DNA from: Levilactobacillus zymae DSM 19395
Lineage (GTDB): Bacteria > Bacillota > Bacilli > Lactobacillales > Lactobacillaceae
DNA length: 64,000 bases
Direction: 5' to 3'
NCBI RefSeq assembly: GCF_001434115.1
Contig: NZ_AZDW01000032.1
Coordinates: 19,033-83,032, forward strand
A program made the position numbers and the translations under genes. This document shows, piece by piece, positions 44,810 to 53,316 of the stretch. The notes below the pieces were generated by a model, which was given only the letters and a program-made list of their open reading frames with translations, did no database searches and was not told the origin of the DNA. Position 1 is the stretch's first letter; each line of letters starts with the position of its first letter.

Positions 44810-46183
44810 ATGACGCCAGCAAAATTTAGTACTGGTAAGGTGCAGGTCAACAAAACCGTCGCGGAGCTCCGTGAGATGGGCAAGGCGGCGCGCAATCAGG
44901 TGCCGTTCGAACGCCTCGGGGAATTTACCCCCACGGGACGCGATAGTCGGGTCATGATGGATCGGGTGCGTCAACTGTTGATTCCGGAACTCTTACCGGA
45001 ACGGACACAACGCATGGGGGCCTCGGCGTTTTCCTTTTTCCGGGGGACCGCCGAATTGATGGAAGCCGACCTGGCGCAACAGCCCAACTCGGGCATTCTG
45101 ACGTTTACCTGTGGTGACGCGCATATCGGGAACTTTGGGTTCTACGCGTCACCGGAACGCCGTTTGTTGTTTGACCTGAACGACTTCGACGAAGCGGGGA
45201 TCAATCCCTGGGAGTGGGATTTGAAACGCCTGCTGGTCAGCGTCTTGTTAGCGGCGCAGGCTAACGGCGTCAAGGACAAGAAGATTCGCGATTTCCTGCC
45301 GGCGGTGGTGGCCAGTTACCGCAAGAGCATCAAGCAGATGTTCGAGCTGAACACGCTGAACCGGTTCTATCCCGCTAATGACGTGGAAAAGATCATTCAG
45401 GCCAGTGCGTTGGACGAGGATAGTTCCAAACTGCTGATGAACCTGATCAACCACGCTAATAAGCACGACTCCGAACAAGTCGTCCGCAAATTCACCACGC
45501 TGGACGTTCGGGGTGGCCTGTGTTTCCGGGAAAACGCGCCGCGGACCACGCACGTCGACGATGACTTTACCACCCACGTGGCGGACTACTTCGCGGCTTA
45601 CCGTCAGACGTTGCGCCCGGACGTGAACCTATTGTTGTCGCAGTACCACATCACCGACGTGGTCCGGCACAGCGTCGGGGTCGGGAGTTTCGGGTCGCGC
45701 TGTTACCTGATTCTGTTGACCAGTATCGACGGCTCGCACCTGGTCTTACAAGTCAAAGAAGCCTTGCCGACGCGGCGCCGTGGGAGCCAACAGGGAACTC
45801 ACATCACGGCCGAGTTCGAACAAACCGAAGGCCAACGGATCGTGGATTCCCAGAAGATTCTCCAGTCGGCGTCCGACGTTTTCTTGGGGTACTTCGCCGG
45901 CAACGAGCGGAGCTTCTACGTGCGACAGTTCCGGGACATGAAGGAATCGGTGGACCTCACGCAACTCGATTGGGACCAATTCCGGACCTACGCCAACACC
46001 TGCGCTTGGACGCTGGCCATGGCGCACGCGGCCAGTCCTACGGCGGGGATGATTCGTGGCTACGTGGGCAACAACGGTAAGACCTTCGACAATCAGCTGG
46101 CGACGTTTGCTTGGCTGTACGCCGACCAGGTCCAAACCGATTATCAAGAATTTTGTGAGTACCGGCTGGGGGCGACAGCCTAG
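44810..46183 (+). CDS. DUF2252 family protein
   Basis: This 457-residue protein matches the DUF2252 pattern: FSFFRGTAELM near 75-85, CGDAHIGNFGFY near 102-113, DLNDFDEAGINPWEWDLKRL near 122-141. These resemble kinase-like (aminoglycoside-phosphotransferase fold) motifs, so phosphotransfer is possible but unproven. ATG at 44810 follows GGGAGGTGG; the TTG at 44795 precedes it. Monocistronic. Confidence 0.88.
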   Translation: MTPAKFSTGKVQVNKTVAELREMGKAARNQVPFERLGEFTPTGRDSRVMMDRVRQLLIPELLPERTQRMGASAFSFFRGTAELMEADLAQQPNSGILTFTCGDAHIGNFGFYASPERRLLFDLNDFDEAGINPWEWDLKRLLVSVLLAAQANGVKDKKIRDFLPAVVASYRKSIKQMFELNTLNRFYPANDVEKIIQASALDEDSSKLLMNLINHANKHDSEQVVRKFTTLDVRGGLCFRENAPRTTHVDDDFTTHVADYFAAYRQTLRPDVNLLLSQYHITDVVRHSVGVGSFGSRCYLILLTSIDGSHLVLQVKEALPTRRRGSQQGTHITAEFEQTEGQRIVDSQKILQSASDVFLGYFAGNERSFYVRQFRDMKESVDLTQLDWDQFRTYANTCAWTLAMAHAASPTAGMIRGYVGNNGKTFDNQLATFAWLYADQVQTDYQEFCEYRLGATA

Positions 46184-46187
46184 TTGG

Positions 46188-46235
46188 TAAACGGCTCTCG
46201 AAAAATCGTGATGATTTTGCGGGGGCCGTTTTTAG
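46188..46235 (+). terminator. Terminator after the DUF2252 gene
   Basis: AACGGCTCTCG pairs with CGGGGGCCGTT, followed by TTT. Confidence 0.75.
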
Positions 46236-46480
46236 CGAAAATTAAAGCGAAAGCGTTCTTTATATTTGGTAGTCTGGTAATAAGCTAACAAGAGATAATT
46301 GGGATTTTGTCATTGATTTTGACTGCTATTTCAGGAAAAATAATGGTTTGGGACAAATGTCCTCAATTAAAATCAGTTTTGAACAAAAATTATAGTAAAC
46401 GGTTACATTTGGTAGACATATTTCATATTAAATTTGACATTTTTTCTTTATTCTATAGTCATAGAGAGGTTGAACTCATC
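46236..46480 (+). promoter_or_regulatory. AT-rich control region of the nucleoside operon
   Basis: Two cre-like boxes are visible: GCGAAAGCGTTCTT (about 46246-46259) and GTAAACGGTTACAT (46395-46408). TTGACA (46434-46439) stands only 14 bp before TATAGT (46454-46459), a poor spacing that would suit an activator. The region is clearly richer in A and T than its surroundings. Confidence 0.55.
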
Positions 46481-47143
46481 GTGCTTGCAAGCGTTTACGA
46501 AACAATCCAATCTAATTCAAAAGTGTATCAACTGGTTAAAACAGCGCCTTTGGAAATTCTCGAGAAGATGACCGTTAAGCGATATGACACTCAGGAGTTT
46601 AAATTGGCTCAGGGAAGTCAGTATCCGAATACCTATATTCTCGTAGCTGGCGAGGTCAAAGTTTATCTGGCTGCCGAAACGGGAAAGTCCGTGGTTTTGG
46701 ACATTTATCAACCAGGAATGTTTATTGGGGAACAGGAAGCGATTGTGGCACAACCCTATAGTGCGTCCATCGTCAATATTTCTCCCGTGACCCTTTTACA
46801 GATTTCCAATGCGGATTTTCGGGAATGGACGATGCGGGATCATCGGTTTGCTAATTCCTTAATTTATAACTTATCGGAACAAATCTATCATTTAACCAAA
46901 CGCACGGAACGGTATAGCCTTTACTCAACCCGGCAACAAATCGGATTTTGCCTACTAACGGATTTAACGGACCAAACGTATATTACCCGTGAACAGGTGA
47001 CTTACCGGGTGGATACCTCCTTACGTAACGTTAATCGAGTTTTGAAGCAACTTGCAGAACTAGAGATTATCGAAATCAATAAGGGAAGGATTCGGCTTAT
47101 CAATCGGCAAAAATTACAGCAACTGATTAGAATCGAGGACTAA
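46481..47143 (+). CDS. Crp/Fnr-family transcriptional regulator
   Basis: This protein of about 220 residues has an N-terminal cyclic-nucleotide-binding-like beta barrel (about 30-125), a dimer helix and a C-terminal winged helix (EQVTYRVDTSLRNVNRVLKQL, about 174-194). There is no Fnr-type cysteine cluster. GTG at 46481 follows AGAGAGG; longer frames extend into non-coding AT-rich DNA. The next gene starts 4 bp after the stop, so it probably controls its own nucleoside operon. Confidence 0.8.
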   Translation: MLASVYETIQSNSKVYQLVKTAPLEILEKMTVKRYDTQEFKLAQGSQYPNTYILVAGEVKVYLAAETGKSVVLDIYQPGMFIGEQEAIVAQPYSASIVNISPVTLLQISNADFREWTMRDHRFANSLIYNLSEQIYHLTKRTERYSLYSTRQQIGFCLLTDLTDQTYITREQVTYRVDTSLRNVNRVLKQLAELEIIEINKGRIRLINRQKLQQLIRIED

Positions 47144-47147
47144 TAAT

Positions 47148-47882
47148 ATGACAGAAGAACAACAACCCCATACGCAATTAACTACGGCTATTGATACGGA
47201 CAGTGCCATTATTGTCGGTGATCCTGCGCGTGTCGATAAGGCCGCTCAACTGATGACAGACGTTCAAGATTGGGCCTATAATCGTGAATACAAATCCATT
47301 ATAGGCAATTATGCAGGTAAGCGAATTTTGGTAATGTCCACAGGAATCGGAGCGCCATCTACGGGGATTGGTGTTGAAGAATTACATAACGTGAACGTGA
47401 AACGGGCAATTCGGGTCGGTTCTGCTGGTGCTATGCAGACCGGAATTAACTTTGGGGACCTTATTATTGGGGAGGGCGTTGTACGAGACGATGGCTTGTC
47501 TCGACAATACGTCCCTGAAATTTATCCGGCAGTTCCTGCATTTAACTTAATGGCCTTGGCACACAAGTATGCGCCCCAAGCAGTCTATGGCATCATTCGT
47601 TCACATGATGGTTTCTATATGGATAACAACGCCGAAACGGAAGCCTTTTGGTCAACCAAAGGAATTGTTGGCGGTGATATGGAGTCGGGGGCACTTATGA
47701 CGATTGGACGACAACGTCATATGGAGACCCTCTCAATTCTCAATAATGTGGTCTTATACGAGGGCGATTTAGCTGCTGGCGTGAATGACCTGGTTAACGG
47801 GGAATCCGCAATGGCTGCTGGCGAAAAGGCATCCCTTAAATTAGCGTTAGACATTCTTAGTGATCCAAGCTTGGAGGCGTAA
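47148..47882 (+). CDS. Nucleoside phosphorylase (uridine phosphorylase family)
   Basis: This 244-residue enzyme is of the PNP/UDP family, which splits a nucleoside with phosphate into base and (deoxy)ribose 1-phosphate. Phosphate-loop elements are GDPARVDKA (about 24-32) and RVGSAGAMQ (about 87-95); the ribose-binding GGDMESGAL is near 175-183. It lies between a Crp-like regulator and a PnuC-like carrier, so it should process the imported nucleoside. Base specificity is not clear. Confidence 0.87.
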   Translation: MTEEQQPHTQLTTAIDTDSAIIVGDPARVDKAAQLMTDVQDWAYNREYKSIIGNYAGKRILVMSTGIGAPSTGIGVEELHNVNVKRAIRVGSAGAMQTGINFGDLIIGEGVVRDDGLSRQYVPEIYPAVPAFNLMALAHKYAPQAVYGIIRSHDGFYMDNNAETEAFWSTKGIVGGDMESGALMTIGRQRHMETLSILNNVVLYEGDLAAGVNDLVNGESAMAAGEKASLKLALDILSDPSLEA

Positions 47883-47884
47883 TC

Positions 47885-48610
47885 ATGGATGTAAAGAAAC
47901 AACATGGTTGGTGGTTTAATCAATTATTTACGAATTGGAAACCCTTTGAAGTGACCTACGTCACCATTTTGGTTTTAATTCAAGTCGGCGTTTATTTCTT
48001 AGCACCCGATAGTTGGATTGGGATGGTTTCGGGAGTTGCCGGAACGCTTTGCCTGGTTTACGGAATGAAGGGACGGAAAATCTCCTTTGTTTTTGGGATT
48101 GTGCAGTGTCTAGCGATGACCTATGTCGCGTGGATCAGCCACGCCTACGGGTCTTTTGCGATGGACATCTTCTACGTAATTTCGCAACCCATCGGCTGGT
48201 TCATGTGGGGGCACGATGAAGCGACCCACACGTTTAAAACCAATACACGCCGCTGGTTGTTTGTTGGGGCGTTCGTTGCTTGGCTGATTGGTTGGTGGGT
48301 CTTGTCCATGCTCCACGGGCAATTACCGTACTTTGATTCAATCAACTTCGTGGTCAGCATCATCGCTCAAGTCCTGTACATCTGCAAGTACCAAGAAAAT
48401 TGGTCATTGTGGATTGTGGTCAACAGTGCCAATATTCTTTACTGGGGGATCCTTTCGGTTCAAATTATGATTGGGGCCACCTCAATCGGGACCTTGGGGG
48501 CTAACTTGTCACAAGTTGCTTTGCAAGCTGCTTTACTGTTTAATTCGTTTTACGCAACGAAGGTATGGGCCAGTGGTGAAGCTGATAATGAAGGGGGCGC
48601 CGGGAAATAA
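47885..48610 (+). CDS. PnuC-like nucleoside/vitamin transporter
   Basis: This 241-residue membrane protein of the PnuC/SWEET-like family has about seven helices and many Trp residues typical of the binding site (FMWGHDEATHTF near 101-112, YQENWSLWIVVNSANI near 164-179). PnuC imports nicotinamide riboside; related PnuN members carry deoxynucleosides and PnuT thiamin. Two bp from the phosphorylase gene, a nucleoside is the likeliest substrate. Confidence 0.85.
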   Translation: MDVKKQHGWWFNQLFTNWKPFEVTYVTILVLIQVGVYFLAPDSWIGMVSGVAGTLCLVYGMKGRKISFVFGIVQCLAMTYVAWISHAYGSFAMDIFYVISQPIGWFMWGHDEATHTFKTNTRRWLFVGAFVAWLIGWWVLSMLHGQLPYFDSINFVVSIIAQVLYICKYQENWSLWIVVNSANILYWGILSVQIMIGATSIGTLGANLSQVALQAALLFNSFYATKVWASGEADNEGGAGK

Positions 48611-48657
48611 GACCGGATTCGTTGGGCTTATTTTAAGCGTTTATCATCGGAAAATTA

Positions 48658-48698
48658 GGAAGGGAGTCTGCCGTTTATGCGGTCAGGCTCCCTTTTAG
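48658..48698 (+). terminator. Terminator after the PnuC-like gene
   Basis: AAGGGAG pairs with CTCCCTT, with an inner GCCG/CGGT pair, then TT. Confidence 0.8.
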
Positions 48699-48784
48699 TA
48701 GGAATTAATTTAAGAACCCGGGGTTTGAATCACCGCCAGGAACATGCTATTCTGGGACTATTCGAGTCAAAAGGAGTGACGTTA

Positions 48785-48826
48785 ATGAGTGCGGTCAACG
48801 GTCTGACGCCGTCCCAACTGAACTAG
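48785..48826 (+). CDS. Putative 13-residue leader peptide
   Basis: The frame MSAVNGLTPSQLN has a strong AAAGGAGTGA ribosome site with ideal spacing and ends just before the hairpin CGACAATGGA/TCCATTGTCG (48831-48862), ahead of the MutS2-like gene. This order (short ORF, hairpin, gene) resembles translation-attenuation leaders. It is too short for coding statistics; only its ribosome site and position support it. Confidence 0.4.
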   Translation: MSAVNGLTPSQLN

Positions 48827-48830
48827 GGCG

Positions 48831-48862
48831 CGACAATGGACAGACTTCGTTCTCCATTGTCG
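48831..48862 (+). promoter_or_regulatory. Hairpin ahead of the MutS2-like gene
   Basis: CGACAATGGA pairs perfectly with TCCATTGTCG around a 12-base loop. No T run follows, so it is not a standard terminator. It lies 11 bp before the AAGGAG of the next gene. Confidence 0.65.
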
Positions 48863-48881
48863 GGTACCATCAAGGAGAACT

Positions 48882-50420
48882 ATGAATAAAACAATTGAAG
48901 AAACACTACAACTAGATACGATTTTAGACGCGGCCGCGCAGCTGACCCACAGCGATTACGCCGCCGACCAACTCCGGCAAACGCCGGTCCAGACCAACCT
49001 TAGCGCGGTCCGGCGCGAACTGGCATTGACCCACGAGGCCCACCAGCTGTTGAGTCAAGACGTGATGCTGACGTTCTTTGACCTGGACCAACTCACGGTG
49101 ATCCACACCAAGTTGGACCAGGGACGCTTGTTGACGGTCGACCAATTGAAGGCCGTTTTGGCGGCGTTGGTCAACTGGCAACGGCTCAGCATCGTTTTGC
49201 GCCAACACACCACCGAGATTCCGCAACTGATGGCGTTATTGGCCAAGCAGCCGCCACTGACCGGCCTTCGCGACCGGTTAGACGATGTGCTGGACCTTAA
49301 CGGGATTCGCGACGATGCGACCCCCGAATTGGCCCAACTGCGTAAGGATAAGGACAAGCAGTCCCGTCAGATTCAACAACAGCTCAGCCAGTTCACGGCC
49401 AAGCACTCCCACGAGATGCAGGGCAAGCAGCTGATTCGTCGCGACGGCCACTACTGCGTGCAGCTGAAGGCGACCTACAAGCACAAATTCAAGGGGACGG
49501 TCATGGGCCAATCGGCCACCGGTTCCACGGTCTATTTCGAACCGGGAACGGTTACCAAGACCGGTCTGGCCCTCGCCGCCACGTTAGGCGCAGAAGATGC
49601 TGAGGTGTACCAGATCTTGGCCACCATGACCGGCGATATCGAGGAACACTGGGCGGACCTGGAAAAGCAGATCGACTTATTGAGTCAACTCGACCAGATC
49701 TTCGCCCGGGGGCAGTACGGCCTGGAACATCAGGCTATCTTGCCGAAGCTAAACGGGCAACAGGCGCTGCACATCGTCAATGGGCGCCACCCGTTATTGG
49801 GTGAAAAGGCAGTCCCGTTGAACGTGACGCTGACGGCCGACCAAAGTCTGATGATCACCGGGGCCAATTCCGGTGGGAAGACGGTGGTACTGAAAACCAT
49901 CGCGTTATTCTCGATGATGGTCAAGCTGGGGCTGGAGATTCCGGCCGACGAGGGCACCAACCTGGCCGTCTTTGACCAAGTCATGATCGACATCGGGGAC
50001 CAACAGAACATGGCGGCTCAGCTGAGTACCTTCTCGGGGGAAATGACCACGCTGGTGAATATCACCAACGATTTGCGGCCTAACGCGCTGATTTTGCTCG
50101 ACGAAATCGGCAGTGGGACCGACCCGGAAGAGGGAACGGCGCTGGGCATCGCCATCATCCAGTACCTCATCGACCAAGGTGCCAAGCTGGTGGTCACGAC
50201 CCACTACACGGGCATCAAGAACTACGCGGTGGCCCAACCCCATTTTGTGACCGGGGCGATGGCCTTCGACCGGCAAACGTTGCGGCCGGAATACCGCCTG
50301 TTGCTGAATCAGGTTGGGGCCAGTGAAGCCATGTGGTTGGCCGAACGGATCGGGTTGAAGCCGGAAATTCTGGCGTTAGCCAAGGAACAACTAAAAGATA
50401 AGCGTCATGAAGACCTGTAA
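48882..50420 (+). CDS. MutS2-like ATPase lacking the Smr domain
   Basis: This 512-residue protein has the MutS core and ATPase: SATGSTVYFEP near 207-217, Walker A TGANSGGKT (about 325-333), Walker B ALILLDEIGSGTDP (about 404-417) and TTHYTGIKNYAV. Full MutS2 is near 785 residues and ends in an Smr nuclease domain; this protein stops after the ATPase (about residue 512). It lacks N-terminal mismatch-recognition domains. Established MutS2 roles are recombination control and splitting collided ribosomes. ATG follows AAGGAG. Confidence 0.87.
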   Translation: MNKTIEETLQLDTILDAAAQLTHSDYAADQLRQTPVQTNLSAVRRELALTHEAHQLLSQDVMLTFFDLDQLTVIHTKLDQGRLLTVDQLKAVLAALVNWQRLSIVLRQHTTEIPQLMALLAKQPPLTGLRDRLDDVLDLNGIRDDATPELAQLRKDKDKQSRQIQQQLSQFTAKHSHEMQGKQLIRRDGHYCVQLKATYKHKFKGTVMGQSATGSTVYFEPGTVTKTGLALAATLGAEDAEVYQILATMTGDIEEHWADLEKQIDLLSQLDQIFARGQYGLEHQAILPKLNGQQALHIVNGRHPLLGEKAVPLNVTLTADQSLMITGANSGGKTVVLKTIALFSMMVKLGLEIPADEGTNLAVFDQVMIDIGDQQNMAAQLSTFSGEMTTLVNITNDLRPNALILLDEIGSGTDPEEGTALGIAIIQYLIDQGAKLVVTTHYTGIKNYAVAQPHFVTGAMAFDRQTLRPEYRLLLNQVGASEAMWLAERIGLKPEILALAKEQLKDKRHEDL

Positions 50421-50422
50421 TT

Positions 50423-50468
50423 AAAAAGACTGGCCGCTTTCCCGGATGGGAGAGCGGCCAGTCTTTTG
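50423..50468 (+). terminator. Terminator after the MutS2-like gene
   Basis: AAAAGACTGGCCGCTTTCCC pairs with GGGAGAGCGGCCAGTCTTTT. Confidence 0.9.
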
Positions 50469-50511
50469 ACCAGCAGCAATCTAAGTGTGAAACTGGGGGG
50501 TGCTAATGGAT

Positions 50512-51231
50512 TTAACCGAGCGAAGAAATGGCATCACCCAGGGCATCAAAGAGGTTATTAGAAGCCTCGTAAGCATCCTGGTCATTTGAGGAATTCATCG
50601 CATCGACGTAACTGCCATAAATGGCAGCTAGTTTAGAATTTGTGATGGAATTGAAGCGGCCTTGGAAGTGTTTGTAGAATTTACCAGCGGCGGCATGATC
50701 GGCAGTTGTATCGTTGTTGATACTTGACCAAGAAACGATGTTACTGAGCCCGTTGTAGGCTTGTTGTGGGGTGATATCCGAAAAATCACCGAGTAAGTCG
50801 TTTTGAGAGTCTTGGGACATTGTCCGCACAATGCTCAGAACTGCCTTGATATCCTTCTTTTGTTGTGCGTAGGAACGTTTCTTTTGCAGGTTACCACGCC
50901 AAGCCCAGCCCTTAACAGAACCGGACTTGTTCTTGACATAGTAATAGACGGCTTTTTTACCATTGGCCTTTTTGATGTTAGCCGACTTGTATGTATAGAG
51001 AGTTGTTTTAAGCAGGTGCCGACTACTAGTTGCCTTCTTGGTCAACTTGGCATTCTTGTACAGATAACCGCCGTTGATGTTATAGGCCTGCTTCTTAATG
51101 GCCGTTGTCTTTAATACCTTAGCGGCTCGTACTTTAGCTTGAGCGGTTGTCGGTTGATTGTTGGCCAAAATACCCAGGCCCACCGACGTGGTGAGTAAAG
51201 TGGTTGCCAGTAAAACACGAGATTTTTGCAT
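50512..51231 (-). CDS. Secreted basic protein with SH3-like region
   Basis: This 239-residue protein has a signal peptide (MQKSRVLLATTLLTTS, cleavage near TAQAK), a repeat-like basic region (YLYKNAKLTKKA...TLYTYKSANIKKA...GWAWRGNLQKK) that resembles SLAP/GW-type wall-binding modules, and an acidic helical C-terminal domain. Probably wall-associated. ATG at 51231 follows GGAGG. Codon use is richer in A/T than the neighbours. Confidence 0.72.
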   Translation of the reverse strand: MQKSRVLLATTLLTTSVGLGILANNQPTTAQAKVRAAKVLKTTAIKKQAYNINGGYLYKNAKLTKKATSSRHLLKTTLYTYKSANIKKANGKKAVYYYVKNKSGSVKGWAWRGNLQKKRSYAQQKKDIKAVLSIVRTMSQDSQNDLLGDFSDITPQQAYNGLSNIVSWSSINNDTTADHAAAGKFYKHFQGRFNSITNSKLAAIYGSYVDAMNSSNDQDAYEASNNLFDALGDAISSLG

Positions 51232-51410
51232 AACTAATTTACCCTCCAAATGTTTGATTATAGTTATTGTTGCACAAAAAACAGGTTTATTAAACGTTAA
51301 ATTAACATTTTGAATAAGATAATTTAAGAATAATGGGAGTGAAGGGTAATTTAAAACTCATTCGCAAGGTTGGGCGAGTTAAACTAAAGGCAAAGGGAGT
51401 GAGCACGGTG

Positions 51411-51683
51411 ATGGTCAAGATGCGTCAGCCCCAGACCGTGGAGGTGAAGCAATGTAAAATGGGCGTGAGTTGGACCGCTCTATTTTTCGGTTGCCTGGTC
51501 CCGCTGATTCGCCGCGACTGGCCGTGGGGTATCAGTATGTTGGTAACGCAAGTGGTGTTGTTGCCTCGGAGTCTGGTGGCGGGATTGATGGTCAACGTGG
51601 TGATGTTTAGTTTCTATAATAAATATTATCTACAGGCTCTCAAGAACAAAGGGTACGTGCTTGTGAAATCAACCATGAAGTAG
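51411..51683 (+). CDS. Small membrane protein (DUF2628-like)
   Basis: This 90-residue protein has a motif GVSWTALFFGCLVPLIRRDW (about 18-37) that matches the WTTLFFGFFPALFRGDW-type core I associate with small DUF2628-like membrane proteins, then two membrane helices. ATG at 51411 is chosen because GGGAGTGAG is at the right distance; longer frames start without a ribosome site. Confidence 0.65.
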   Translation: MVKMRQPQTVEVKQCKMGVSWTALFFGCLVPLIRRDWPWGISMLVTQVVLLPRSLVAGLMVNVVMFSFYNKYYLQALKNKGYVLVKSTMK

Positions 51684-51705
51684 GACTAAGTGAGCTTGAG
51701 GTCGA

Positions 51706-51738
51706 ATAAAAGGTCACCCGGTGGGGGTGACCTTTTTG
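51706..51738. terminator. Bidirectional terminator
   Basis: AAAAGGTCACCC pairs with GGGTGACCTTTT around a short loop. Confidence 0.9.
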
Positions 51739-51744
51739 AAATAT

Positions 51745-52776
51745 CTATTGTAGTCCCTGAATATAGGTCTTAGCTTTTTGTTCATCGAATGCAGATTGCC
51801 CATCCTGACTACCCTGTAGGGAATAGGCGTAAGCTTCCGCAATGTTACCAAGGTTGGCATAGAATTGTTTGCTACCGACGTTGACCGTGATGCGGAAGGT
51901 TCCAGCGTCACCATTGGTATTATCGTAGGCTTGGAAAACGTGTCCCAGTGACATCTTGAGTTGGTACATCTTTTTCCCAGCTATGTTAACTTTCTTGGTG
52001 CCGAAACCCTTCAATGGTTTTGCTAGGTAGTAGGTGTAAACGGATTTGCCTCGGGTAAACTTTTTGATTTTAATCGATTGCGAAATTTTCGTATAATTTG
52101 GCGTTCCCGCTTTAGTGGCGTAGTTGTGATAGTAATTGAGATAATTGTCTGCCGTGACCGTTACAAAGCCATTGTTGTTTTTATCTTGATCAAAATAGGA
52201 TTGCGCGTTTTTCTGGTAAAGGTCTGGCAAGTTAGAGTAGGCACCGTAAGCAAACGCTGTCTTGGAAGTGTGCTTGGTTAAAAATGCGGTTTGCGCTGCC
52301 TGGCTTAGCTTGGTCATCGACACTGCCGATTGCCATTTAGAGCCAATGGTGCGGAAAACCTTTTTCTGATTTTTCTTGGATAGCGTCGTTGTCTTAACGT
52401 TGGCAACGCCCCAGGTATTTATGTTACCAACGACCACTGAGTGTTTACCCAGCGTAACGCCATGAGTTCGGTTCTGATTGCCAACGGTTAACTTATTGCC
52501 GATTGTAAACACATCGGGCTCAAAGGGCTGAACCACGCGACTACTCATATTATGGCGAGTTAACTTGGTCAGGTTGCGAATCCCCACCTTGTCAAATTCA
52601 CGGTCGATTTTTTGACTGGTTTTAGTCGTCTTTTGGTCAAGCTTGGCATAACTAGCCAACCGGGTCTTTTGACTCTTACTCATGGCGCTTGCCGTTGTCC
52701 CCGCGGTAAGGCCAATTCCTGCTACTACCCCAATCAGCATGAGAGCAGCGGCGTAGTTGTGTGTTAACTTTTTCAT
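51745..52776 (-). CDS. Secreted protein, unknown function
   Basis: This 343-residue protein has a signal peptide (MKKLTHNYAAALMLIG, cleavage near TASA) and a basic, beta-rich mature part with a recognisable GTKKVNIAGKKMYQLKMS segment. No enzyme motif is visible. ATG at 52776 follows AGGGGGT; longer frames have no ribosome site. Like the gene at 50512 it is A/T-richer and export-directed, suggesting an accessory surface function. Confidence 0.7.
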   Translation of the reverse strand: MKKLTHNYAAALMLIGVVAGIGLTAGTTASAMSKSQKTRLASYAKLDQKTTKTSQKIDREFDKVGIRNLTKLTRHNMSSRVVQPFEPDVFTIGNKLTVGNQNRTHGVTLGKHSVVVGNINTWGVANVKTTTLSKKNQKKVFRTIGSKWQSAVSMTKLSQAAQTAFLTKHTSKTAFAYGAYSNLPDLYQKNAQSYFDQDKNNNGFVTVTADNYLNYYHNYATKAGTPNYTKISQSIKIKKFTRGKSVYTYYLAKPLKGFGTKKVNIAGKKMYQLKMSLGHVFQAYDNTNGDAGTFRITVNVGSKQFYANLGNIAEAYAYSLQGSQDGQSAFDEQKAKTYIQGLQ

Positions 52777-52897
52777 GTAGTTACCCCCTAAGATATGTAT
52801 GGTACACAAGTAGTGTAACGCTGCTGAGCGTAAATTAAAAACCATCCCCTGAATAGGAAAGATGGTTAGCTGTTGAGGTGTAGGGGAGAGTATCTAT

Positions 52898-52935
52898 GAA
52901 AAAAACAAAAACTGCTAGCCGTTAAGCTAACAGTT
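52898..52935 (-). terminator. Terminator downstream of the tRNA
   Basis: On the minus strand ACTGTTAGC pairs with GGCTAGCAGT, followed by a T-rich tract. Confidence 0.7.
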
Positions 52936-53092
52936 AAAACTCCTACCATCGCTGATTGTTTTATTATTGTGTGAATGCCATATTTAACGCCATTTAATGT
53001 TACGAGACGGCATTTAGTCATTATGTGCTAAACCAGAAACGCCGTCATATCAGCGCCTTGAAACAGGTACTTTAGTCCCGAATACACAAAAA

Positions 53093-53165
53093 TGGATCCT
53101 ACCGGATTTGAACCGACGACCTCCTGCATGCGAAGCAGGCGCTCTCCCAACTGAGCTAAGGACCC
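53093..53165 (-). tRNA. tRNA-Ala(CGC)
   Basis: A 73-base cloverleaf without encoded CCA. Acceptor GGGTCCT pairs with AGGATCC and includes the G3-U70 pair that identifies alanine tRNAs. The anticodon stem CCTGC/GCAGG encloses loop TTCGCAT, giving anticodon CGC. The T loop reads GGTTCAAATCC. It reads GCG, a codon common in this GC-rich genome; many lactobacilli use only tRNA-Ala(UGC) for this box. Confidence 0.93.
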
Positions 53166-53257
53166 AAAAAACTTACGTGTTTAATTATAGCACTTTCCAC
53201 CAAAAAGTTAATCGGGAATCTTAATTTTAGGCAAACGCTTTCCGGTTAATGACCAGT

Positions 53258-53313
53258 GAAAACACAAACCGACCGCCCAACCGGGAATGTTTCCCCGTCG
53301 GACGGTCGGTTTA
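53258..53313 (-). terminator. Terminator after the ABC exporter operon
   Basis: AAACCGACCG pairs with CGGTCGGTTT around an inner stem, with a T-rich minus-strand tail. Confidence 0.75.
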
Positions 53314-53316
53314 AGT

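Noticed and set aside
46307-46480. N-terminal extension of the Crp-like regulator
   Set aside because: It runs through AT-rich promoter DNA with a TTGACA element and cre-like box; the ribosome site supports GTG at 46481.
52902-52928. Nine-codon frame MKKTKTASR with a GGGGAG site
   Set aside because: It lies within a terminator hairpin for the opposite strand and is too short to support; probably chance.
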